Positions 1 to 6,240 of a stretch of DNA of 19,421 nt are shown here, in pieces (the stretch's first letter is position 1; every line of letters begins with the position of its first letter). The notes below the pieces were generated by a model. The model saw only the letters and a program-made list of their open reading frames with translations. It was not told the DNA's origin and made no database searches. This DNA is from Bacteroidales bacterium UBA6408 (lineage in GTDB: Bacteria > Bacteroidota > Bacteroidia > Bacteroidales > UBA932): contig DJPQ01000055.1 in the NCBI GenBank assembly GCA_002439805.1, positions 1 through 19,421 on the forward strand, in the 5' to 3' direction. Both the position numbers and the translations under genes were made by a program.

Positions 1-81
1 TGTGCTGCAACCACCTTCGGGGGGGGCGGGAATATGCGTCCGTAGAGTCCGATAAAATATTGAACATAATTGTATCCGGAA

Positions 82-116
82 GGGTGCTGAAGCCATCATA
101 GGCCTCGGCGCCCTTT
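82..116 (+). terminator. Hairpin, possible intrinsic terminator of an upstream gene
   Basis: Bases 82-94 pair with 101-113 around a six-base loop (ATCATA). Twelve of 13 positions pair, two of them G-U wobbles, with one A-C mismatch. Only three Ts follow before the sequence returns to mixed bases, so as a terminator it is weak. It may end a gene lying left of the window, or be a structured RNA element. No coding region could be supported between 1 and 243. Confidence 0.4.
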
Positions 117-170
117 CGTCGTATATGCGCAAACGGACGAGCGTAGTACATTGAAATTATAAAGGTTGTT

Positions 171-222
171 TGAGCCCCGCCGTTGAGAAACGCCAGTGAT
201 CGTCCGCACAGGGGCTCATTTT
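171..222 (+). other. Inverted repeat ahead of the 104-residue gene
   Basis: TGAGCCCC (171-178) is perfectly complemented by GGGGCTCA (211-218), followed by TTTT. The enclosed 32 bases contain no obvious second helix. The structure sits in the probable leader of the gene starting at 244, so it could be a terminator or attenuator, or an operator. No Bacteroidetes -7 box (TAnnTTTG) was found in 1-243. The function is inferred only from position. Confidence 0.35.
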
Positions 223-243
223 AAACGAACGGGAGTTGTAGAA

Positions 244-558
244 ATGAAAAAGTATGAGAAACCGGTGAGCCAATCGCAATTTGAAGAAATGGTTCGTGAA
301 ATAACGACGGCTAAAAGCATTCAGAAAAGAGTTATATATCACTATTCCTATGGTTGCGGCAAAGTTACCGGGTATAGGGAGAGTACCGGAAATTCTTTTG
401 AGATAGATTCCGGAGAACTCCTTAAAGCATATAATGAGTTGGACTATGATGAGTTGAAGATAAAGCCTCTTAAGGATAGGTATATATCCGGCCGAGTTCA
501 GTCTCCGGCCTGCGCACTCCTTCGTGAATTGAACCGAGAAACAAATAAAACCCTATAA
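244..558 (+). CDS. Hypothetical protein, 104 aa
   Basis: I do not recognise this protein. It is soluble, charged and rich in Lys, Glu and Tyr, with no signal peptide or membrane segment. A short segment around residues 35-50 (HYSYGCGKVTGY) followed by a Glu/Asp-rich stretch suggests a small alpha/beta fold. The ATG at 244 is preferred over an upstream in-frame start at 196, because GGGAG lies a few bases upstream and the inverted repeat 171-218 would otherwise be inside the gene. It is followed after 11 bases by a 50-codon ORF and then by a large lipoprotein gene on the same strand, so the three may be cotranscribed. Its base composition is A+T-rich like the following accessory genes. That it is a gene is fairly likely; its role is unknown. 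Confidence 0.6.
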   Translation: MKKYEKPVSQSQFEEMVREITTAKSIQKRVIYHYSYGCGKVTGYRESTGNSFEIDSGELLKAYNELDYDELKIKPLKDRYISGRVQSPACALLRELNRETNKTL

Positions 559-569
559 ACAAAACAAAC

Positions 570-722
570 ATGAGTTACTCAAAAACAAACACTTATGAGA
601 CGCCCCTCGTCGAGGTGACGGGCGTCTCGACGGAAGGCGGCTTCGCCGACAGCGGTTTCGGCGCGGCCAATCAGGCAGGTGAGACTGTCACCGAAAATTC
701 CAACTATTCGTATGACCTCTAA
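570..722 (+). CDS. Small peptide, 50 aa, with Gly-Gly segment
   Basis: An ATG ORF of 50 codons begins MSYSKTNTYETPLVEV and continues GVSTEGGFADSGFG before an Asn/Tyr-rich end (NYSYDL). It has no hydrophobic signal sequence. The pattern of an aromatic-Pro-hydrophobic start (YETPLVEV) followed by EGGFA and a small-residue, acidic tail resembles short, poorly characterised peptides that I recall from Bacteroidales genomes. That likeness is from memory and unchecked. The gene lies 11 bp after the 104-residue gene and 11 bp before the lipoprotein gene, so it probably shares their transcript. The GG could be a processing site or simply a flexible turn. The codon use is G+C-richer than the gene before it. 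Its function is unknown. Confidence 0.6.
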   Translation: MSYSKTNTYETPLVEVTGVSTEGGFADSGFGAANQAGETVTENSNYSYDL

Positions 723-733
723 CCCATTCTGCC

Positions 734-3652
734 ATGAAGAATACATTGAAAATAGCAGCATTTACTGCGCTTGCACTTGTCCTTGCGGCATCATGTGCAA
801 AGGAAACGAACATTGCGCCGTCAAAGAAAGGCAAGGAACTTCATTTTATGGTCACGACGGCAGCAAATGCTCCGGTCAAGTCGTACCTTGACAACAATCT
901 TGACGGAACCTACACTCCGATGTGGAGAAAAGGTGACGGTATTGCTGTTTTTACAGGGAATATTACCGACGGGACAAAATCAGCCGACGGCATCCTTTAC
1001 AATATGAATGGAGATGGGACTACCGCAAGCTTTGATGGCAATGTTGCTGCAACGGAAAGCGGCGTGTTCAAGGCTATTTCGCCGGCGGAGAGGTTTGTCA
1101 AAGGATTTGCTTCTGTCGGCGAGGCGGAGATTGTTGGTGTATCTTTGGGCGATGCCGATAACAACTATGTACAGAATCCTACGAACGAGACGATTGACGA
1201 GAAATGTGACATTCTTGTGTCGAAGCCGACCGACTATATGTCAAGTGGAGATGCCGTCACTTTGGACGATGTGTTTTTCAAGCGTATCATGTCTGTTGTC
1301 AAGGTCAATGTAAAGGGACCGTCTTCTTTGAACAAGGAGAAAATACGGAACTTTGCCATGACTTCTTCGGAGGCTACCCTTGCCGGGCGTGCGAAAGTTG
1401 ATGTCACGAATGCCAAAGTCACGGACTGGACAGTTGCGAATAAGTCTGTTAAGGCGGTGTATTCTGCTGATGATGAGATGCCAATAGTCAATGACGAGCC
1501 TTTGAATGCCGTTTATTTCGTGGCGAATCCTACGACCCTTGCAGAGGGTACGACTCTGACATTCTCTGGAGAGACTGACAACTATCAGTTCAACAAGGTC
1601 ATAACCCTTCCTAAGGACATCGTTTTCCCCGAAGGGCAGATTGCCGTCATCAACCTCACTCTTGATGAAACGCATCTGATGTCGAAGACTACACAGTCAT
1701 CATACACACTTGTAACAAATACGGATGATCTGGCGGATGGAGATAAGATTGTATTTGTCAATCAAGATAAGTCTATTATGGCATCTTCTTCTATTACGTC
1801 AGATTATTTCGAGGCAATAGAAGGAATTGCTTTTAATGAAGATAAGACATCCGTAACACTTCCAGACAATTGTTTGATAATCACATTGGAACAGTCTGGT
1901 TCCTATTGGAAAATGCGTAATGCTGACGGCAAGTATCTTAATGCGACCAGTACTAAAACTGGACTTGCTTTTGTGGGTACGACCCCGAATGTCTGGACTA
2001 TTTCTATCGAAAAAAATGATGCGACGATAAGTACTGCATATGATGATACTACAACTGAATTGCAGTGGAATGTGAACGCTAATCCTAAACGACTTTCCAA
2101 TTACACTTCGAATCAAGCCTCTGTTGAGATTTACAAACTTGAAAACAATCGCGAGGCTCTTGCCATACCGACTGGTTTGAAAGTTGATGGAAAAGTTGTC
2201 TCATGGGATGCCGTGAGCGGAGCGGCCTCATACAACGTGACCATCGGCGCGCAGACATTCACCGCAGAGACCAACTCTTACGATGCGTCCGCCGTTGAGG
2301 ACGAGTACTACGACGTCGCGGTTGTCGCAGTTCCGTCCGACACCGAGAACTACAAGAACTCCGCAGCGGCGACTCTGACCGCAGCCAAGTTCGGCACCCC
2401 GACCCTCGCTGCTCCGGAACTGAAGGAAGGCCTTATTGATGAGTCTTCTGTCAATGTGACATGGACGGCTGACTCCAAGGCTGCAAGCGGCTACAAGTGC
2501 GAGATTTATCAGGGCGAGGCTCTGATTGCGGCGAAAACCGTCACTGAGAACTCCGTGGAATTTACGGAACTTACGGCGGAGACGGAGTATGTCGTAAAGG
2601 TCAATGCCGTTGCCGTGGAGGGCGAAAAGCCTTATGCGGCATCTGTAGTCGCTTCCATAACGCTTACTACGAAGGCTGCCGGCACGGCTTCCAACGACGG
2701 CTCTCTGGAGCATCCATATACGGCGGCCGAGGCAATCGCTGTCATCGACGGAGGCAAAGGTTTGGCAGATAAATATGTCAAGGGTGTCGTAAAGAAAGTG
2801 ACATCTTTCAATACTACATACAGCAGTCTCACTTATGACATCGAATCTGGGGATGCCACATTGAATATCTATGGCGGATTGGATCTCGGAAATGCCGGTT
2901 TTGCCGGAACGGATGATTTGAAGGCTGGAGATGAGGTTGTCGTCTTCGGAACTTTGAAGAAATACAAATCAACTTACGAGATGGCCGAGAACAACTATCT
3001 AATTTCCGTCAATGGCGAAACTGAAATATACCGAGGCCTTTCAGTCTCCGGACAGAAATCCTCTTTCACCGTAGGTGATGCCTTTGAGTTCGGCGGCAAG
3101 GTTCTTCAGGTTTGGCGAGGAAAGGACGACATTGACGTGACCGCATCCGCATCCTTCAGCGGCTATGATATGTCCGTCGAGGGCAAGCAGACCGTCACCG
3201 TAACTGTCGGCTCAGAGACAATAACTTACGAAATCACTGTGAATCCGGCAGGCACGGTAATAGAGTATAATGAAACGATTGATTTAAGCAAGGGTACTTA
3301 TTCCGGTTCCGGAAAATCCGGTATTATTACATGGTCTGGAACTTCGTGCTCTTTTGTTCAAACGAAAGAAAACAGCAGTACTAGTGTCAATGAATCATAT
3401 ATTTCTAAGCCAAGATGGTATGGCGGTAATAAAATCTCCTTTACTGCGAATAATGGATATGCTATAGCCAAAGTTGTTGTTACGTGCACAACTGATGGTT
3501 ATGCTACTGAATTGGGGAATAGTACATACTCTGATGGAGCAAGTTCAAGCGTTAGCCAAAGTGTAGTCACGATTACTACGATTGGTGATTTTACGGTCAC
3601 TTTGAAGGCTCAAAGCAGAGTTAGTTCAGTCCAAGTTTATTACACTAAGTGA
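734..3652 (+). CDS. Modular fimbrillin-like surface lipoprotein with FN3-like, OB-fold-like and Ig-like domains
   Basis: A 972-residue exported lipoprotein. Residues 1-21 form a signal peptide ending in a lipobox-like LAASC, so Cys21 should be lipidated. The next residues (AKET) are only a weak match to the Bacteroidetes surface-export signal. Residues about 35-318 look like a fimbrillin/Mfa-type beta domain (MWRKGDGIAVF near the start, and a VFPEGQIAVINLTL end strand). Residues about 322-470 form a beta domain starting YTLVTNTDDLADGDKIVFV. Two FN3-like domains follow (about 473-552 and 553-645; VSWDAVSGAASYNV is typical). Next come an OB-fold-like domain resembling DUF6359 (about 652-762; EHPYTAAEAIAV, YVKGVVKKV), an Ig-like domain (about 765-838) and a beta-rich C-terminus. 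It probably acts at the cell surface in adhesion or ligand binding. No enzyme motif is visible. The domain names are pattern-based and the boundaries approximate. Confidence 0.85.
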   Translation: MKNTLKIAAFTALALVLAASCAKETNIAPSKKGKELHFMVTTAANAPVKSYLDNNLDGTYTPMWRKGDGIAVFTGNITDGTKSADGILYNMNGDGTTASFDGNVAATESGVFKAISPAERFVKGFASVGEAEIVGVSLGDADNNYVQNPTNETIDEKCDILVSKPTDYMSSGDAVTLDDVFFKRIMSVVKVNVKGPSSLNKEKIRNFAMTSSEATLAGRAKVDVTNAKVTDWTVANKSVKAVYSADDEMPIVNDEPLNAVYFVANPTTLAEGTTLTFSGETDNYQFNKVITLPKDIVFPEGQIAVINLTLDETHLMSKTTQSSYTLVTNTDDLADGDKIVFVNQDKSIMASSSITSDYFEAIEGIAFNEDKTSVTLPDNCLIITLEQSGSYWKMRNADGKYLNATSTKTGLAFVGTTPNVWTISIEKNDATISTAYDDTTTELQWNVNANPKRLSNYTSNQASVEIYKLENNREALAIPTGLKVDGKVVSWDAVSGAASYNVTIGAQTFTAETNSYDASAVEDEYYDVAVVAVPSDTENYKNSAAATLTAAKFGTPTLAAPELKEGLIDESSVNVTWTADSKAASGYKCEIYQGEALIAAKTVTENSVEFTELTAETEYVVKVNAVAVEGEKPYAASVVASITLTTKAAGTASNDGSLEHPYTAAEAIAVIDGGKGLADKYVKGVVKKVTSFNTTYSSLTYDIESGDATLNIYGGLDLGNAGFAGTDDLKAGDEVVVFGTLKKYKSTYEMAENNYLISVNGETEIYRGLSVSGQKSSFTVGDAFEFGGKVLQVWRGKDDIDVTASASFSGYDMSVEGKQTVTVTVGSETITYEITVNPAGTVIEYNETIDLSKGTYSGSGKSGIITWSGTSCSFVQTKENSSTSVNESYISKPRWYGGNKISFTANNGYAIAKVVVTCTTDGYATELGNSTYSDGASSSVSQSVVTITTIGDFTVTLKAQSRVSSVQVYYTK

Positions 3653-3675
3653 TTATTGCAATCCAAGAGAACACG

Positions 3676-3711
3676 AGAGTTCGATAGAGTCATCTCTGTC
3701 GGACTCTTTTT
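3676..3711 (+). terminator. Intrinsic terminator after the surface lipoprotein gene
   Basis: Bases 3676-3689 pair fully with 3694-3707 (14 pairs including two G-T wobbles) around a TCAT tetraloop, and the right arm runs into TTTTT at 3707-3711. Outer ATCCAA (3661-3666) and TTGGAT (3709-3714) can extend the structure. It lies just past the stop codon at 3652 and should isolate the lipoprotein transcript from the HNH-ATPase-DUF4435 operon. Confidence 0.85.
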
Positions 3712-3793
3712 GGATTATAGGCATTTGCTCGGTTTCCTCACATATAAAAATCAGTTTCTTGCACAAAGTGTCGTAGTTTATGCCCTTTTTTCG

Positions 3794-3801
3794 TACCTTT
3801 G
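3794..3801 (+). promoter_or_regulatory. Bacteroidetes -7 promoter box for the HNH-ATPase-DUF4435 operon
   Basis: TACCTTTG matches the Bacteroidetes -7 consensus TAnnTTTG exactly. A clean TTTG at the expected -33 distance is not visible (the region around 3770 reads GTGTCG), so the promoter may be weak or regulated. Transcription would begin near 3807, giving a leader of about 40 bases before the HNH gene. Confidence 0.55.
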
Positions 3802-3845
3802 TCACTATTGAACAATGATATGTGTTTGTACGCCAGCGGCAACGG

Positions 3846-4238
3846 ATGAATATGAATTTTACTGAGGAACAGAAACTTACTGCCTGGAATAAGGCCACGG
3901 TTGTCCCGGGGTTTGACCCGCATACATTCCGGAAGGATGCTTGCGGGGCGTGGATGGTGTGGGATAAGTATGGTACTTCTGATAATATCTATGGCTGGGA
4001 AATTGATTATGTCATTCCTCCTTGCATACTTGAACATAAAGGTTTTTCGGAGCAGGACATAAATGAATCAGAAAACTTGCGGGCTCTGCAATTCCTGAAC
4101 AAGTTCAGCAAGGGTGAAGACTATCCTTCGTATACATCGGTAGTGACATCACGTGGTGACAAAAATGTCGAAGAAATGCATAATTTGACTGTTAATGCAA
4201 AACTGAGGGCTAAACTGGAAAAATTATATGGTCTATGA
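3846..4238 (+). CDS. HNH-fold nuclease-like protein with DY in place of DH
   Basis: About 130 residues. The segment RKDACGAWMVWDKYG, then YGWEIDYVIPP, then ENLRALQFLNKFSKGED follows the layout of small HNH endonucleases (YGWEIDHI.P, NL..L....N..SK). In the family the His of the DH pair is the general base, but here residue 55 is Tyr. Asn77 and Asn85 are retained. It could therefore be a catalytically weakened or re-purposed HNH protein, a nucleic-acid binder, or an enzyme using another base. The start is uncertain: ATGs lie at 3846 and 3852 and a GTG at 3822. The ATGs place the homologous-looking MNFTEEQKLTAWNKA at the N-terminus. The stop overlaps the ATPase start by four bases (ATGA), so translation is probably coupled. 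In Septu (PtuAB) an HNH partner is likewise paired with an ATPase. Confidence 0.75.
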   Translation: MNMNFTEEQKLTAWNKATVVPGFDPHTFRKDACGAWMVWDKYGTSDNIYGWEIDYVIPPCILEHKGFSEQDINESENLRALQFLNKFSKGEDYPSYTSVVTSRGDKNVEEMHNLTVNAKLRAKLEKLYGL

Positions 4239-5251
4239 TAAACAGGATTGAGATTAAAAAACTGTTTAATTTGTACGATTACGACCTGGATCTTACAAGT
4301 GGGGACAATGAAAATCTGTGTATCCTGACAGGTCCGAACGGATTCGGCAAGACAACAATCCTGCTGCTCATAAAGGCTTTATATACCAGAGACTATGAAC
4401 TGATGGCATCAATCAAATTTGATTCCGTAGTCTATCATTTTGACGGTAAAGTCTTTTATGTCAGGCAGAAACGAGAAACGGAAGATGTGGACATATCGTC
4501 TGACTTGCCGGGAATAGAAAGAGTTTCTCTGGAATGTAGTTTCTTTGACGAGAGTAGTTATGGAACAGAAACTCCGGTGACTATGTTGATAGAAGATGTT
4601 GAAGATGGGGACGCAGATTGGGCACGCAATGAACTCAACTCTTTTAATTTGTTCATGAACTCGCGTCAGTGTTTCTACATTTCGGACAACCGTCAGGTCG
4701 ATATAAAAACAGATACGGAGAGCGTTTCCGGCATATACGGCAATGTTCTGTATAAAGATGTTGAGAAATTCAAGAGCTTGCTTTCTGATGTGCGGTACAA
4801 TGCTGCTGATGAGAGTGAATTGGATACAGATTTTGCAGATAGACTAAATCTTTTCCGTGAGATAATCTCAAATTGCAGGTTTGCGAATAAGACCATGCAA
4901 ATCCATCAATATTTTGGTATCCGTTTCCAGTTGAATAATGATTCCGGCGAATTTATAGGCGTGGACAGGTTGTCATCTGGAGAAAAGCATATAGTTCTTC
5001 AGACTCTTGAGCTCTTGTTTTTTGCCAAAGACGGCGTAGTCGCGATGATTGATGAGCCTGAGCTGTCATTTCATCCGGCATGGCTAAATCGCTATGTTTC
5101 TGATATTGAGAAGATTCAAAATGTGAAATCATTGCCGGGCAAATCATTTCAGGTTATTTTGGCAACCCATTCCCCTACATTAGTGGGGCAACGTTGGAAT
5201 GATTGTATAGATTTGTATGAGCATCAGAAATATGAAACAGGACGGGTATAA
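4235..5251 (+). CDS. ABC/OLD-type AAA ATPase, AriA- or PtuA-like
   Basis: A 338-residue soluble ATPase of the RecF/SMC-like AAA_15/AAA_21 type. Walker A is GPNGFGKTT at 33-41, the ABC signature LSSGEKH at 246-252, Walker B with catalytic Glu is VVAMIDEPELSFHP at 268-281, and the switch His lies in ILATHSP (308-314). The insert between Walker A and the signature is about 200 residues, with no long coiled coil, so this is not an SMC. Such ATPases act as sensors or scaffolds in PARIS (AriA), Septu (PtuA) and other anti-phage systems. It overlaps the HNH gene by four bases upstream and the DUF4435 gene downstream, which strongly implies one complex or pathway. At 338 residues it is on the short side for AriA as I recall it. 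The ATPase assignment is very secure. The defence role is inferred from the neighbours. Confidence 0.9.
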   Translation: MINRIEIKKLFNLYDYDLDLTSGDNENLCILTGPNGFGKTTILLLIKALYTRDYELMASIKFDSVVYHFDGKVFYVRQKRETEDVDISSDLPGIERVSLECSFFDESSYGTETPVTMLIEDVEDGDADWARNELNSFNLFMNSRQCFYISDNRQVDIKTDTESVSGIYGNVLYKDVEKFKSLLSDVRYNAADESELDTDFADRLNLFREIISNCRFANKTMQIHQYFGIRFQLNNDSGEFIGVDRLSSGEKHIVLQTLELLFFAKDGVVAMIDEPELSFHPAWLNRYVSDIEKIQNVKSLPGKSFQVILATHSPTLVGQRWNDCIDLYEHQKYETGRV

Positions 5252-6092
5252 ATCTATGGAAGAATTCTGCCGCAGTGCTGACGACTCAAAAATTGCCGCC
5301 GTCCTTGCTATTCTTCGTTCTCCTGTTACAGATGGAAAGACGGTACTTATAGTTGAGGGCGCAGATGACGTTTCTGTATATTCCAGATTTTTCAATGCTC
5401 AATATGTGGAACTGTACCCTGATGGATGTTGTGGCACGCATTACCGCATATTGAAGTCGTTAAACCCGAATTACGCGGCGCGGCTTGCCGCGATAAAGGA
5501 TGCTGACTTTGATCGTCTGAACGGGACGAGGCCGGAATATGACAATTTATTTCTGACTGATGGGCACGATTTGGAGAATATGATTCTCAGAGAAGGTATT
5601 CCCGCTCCTGTTATTGGAGAATACCGAAGTCGTTGTAATAGCATAGACTTGCAGGAGATACATTGTGGTCTCGCAATGATATCTTACTTGCGGTGGATGA
5701 ATAATGACAGGGATTTGTGCCTAAAATTCAAGGCTCTCAGTTTGGCTACTTACTACATCCGTCCCTATCGGATAGACTTTGAACGGTACTTGGCAGATTT
5801 GCTTCATGAAAGCAATCGGGCATCAGCATCTGTCACTCACTCTGATGTTGAAGTGTTTGCAAGCCGTCATCATGTAAATGATATGAGCGACTTAACTAGA
5901 GGTCACGATTTACTGGAGTGCATCTATATAAGGGCAAAGGAAGCATCGGCAGGAAATTTCCCAAAGAAGAAATTTTTTAGGAAAATAAGGGATGCATATT
6001 CTGTGGATATGTTTTCCCGAACGTCTTTGTGCCATGAGATATGTTCTTATAGGAGTGACATACTGATTCCAGGCTGCGTGTCAAAGCGATAA
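5217..6092 (+). CDS. DUF4435 TOPRIM-like protein, AriB-like effector candidate
   Basis: 291 residues from the ATG at 5217. In-frame ATGs at 5232 and 5256 are also possible, and the last begins four bases after the ATPase stop. TOPRIM-like features are visible: KTVLIVEGADDVSVYSRFF carries the conserved Glu (residue 47), AAIKDADFDRL supplies acidic residues (Asp95, Asp97, Asp99), and LTDGHDLENMIL is the typical DUF4435 'D.E' segment. In PARIS, AriB is a DUF4435 TOPRIM nuclease, held by the AriA ATPase and released when a phage anti-restriction protein is sensed; published work shows tRNA cleavage. Here the gene directly follows and overlaps an AriA-like ATPase. The C-terminal half is alpha-helical and basic near the end (FPKKKFFRKIRD). 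The family assignment is good. Nuclease activity and trigger are inferences. Confidence 0.85.
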   Translation: MSIRNMKQDGYKSMEEFCRSADDSKIAAVLAILRSPVTDGKTVLIVEGADDVSVYSRFFNAQYVELYPDGCCGTHYRILKSLNPNYAARLAAIKDADFDRLNGTRPEYDNLFLTDGHDLENMILREGIPAPVIGEYRSRCNSIDLQEIHCGLAMISYLRWMNNDRDLCLKFKALSLATYYIRPYRIDFERYLADLLHESNRASASVTHSDVEVFASRHHVNDMSDLTRGHDLLECIYIRAKEASAGNFPKKKFFRKIRDAYSVDMFSRTSLCHEICSYRSDILIPGCVSKR

Positions 6093-6240
6093 CTAATGAT
6101 GCTGTGTTCGGAATCACAGAACGTAGTCATATATGTCGGGAGGTACAACAGGATGTTTCATGTCTTTTGCGGACGCAATATAGCGCGTCTTACACGAATC
6201 TCAAAATGTTTTGGCGGAAATTCCGCACAAATCTCATTTT

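Noticed and set aside
19..26. Run of eight G near the window start
   Set aside because: A possible slippage tract, but no reading frame or promoter could be tied to it, and the upstream context is missing.
6102..6119. CTGTG...CACAG inverted repeat after the DUF4435 gene
   Set aside because: Five pairs and an eight-base loop are expected by chance, and there is no T-run.
6214..6226. GCGGA-AAT-TCCGC hairpin after the transglycosylase and DUF4435 genes
   Set aside because: The stem is only five pairs with no T-run directly after it on either strand, too weak to call a terminator.
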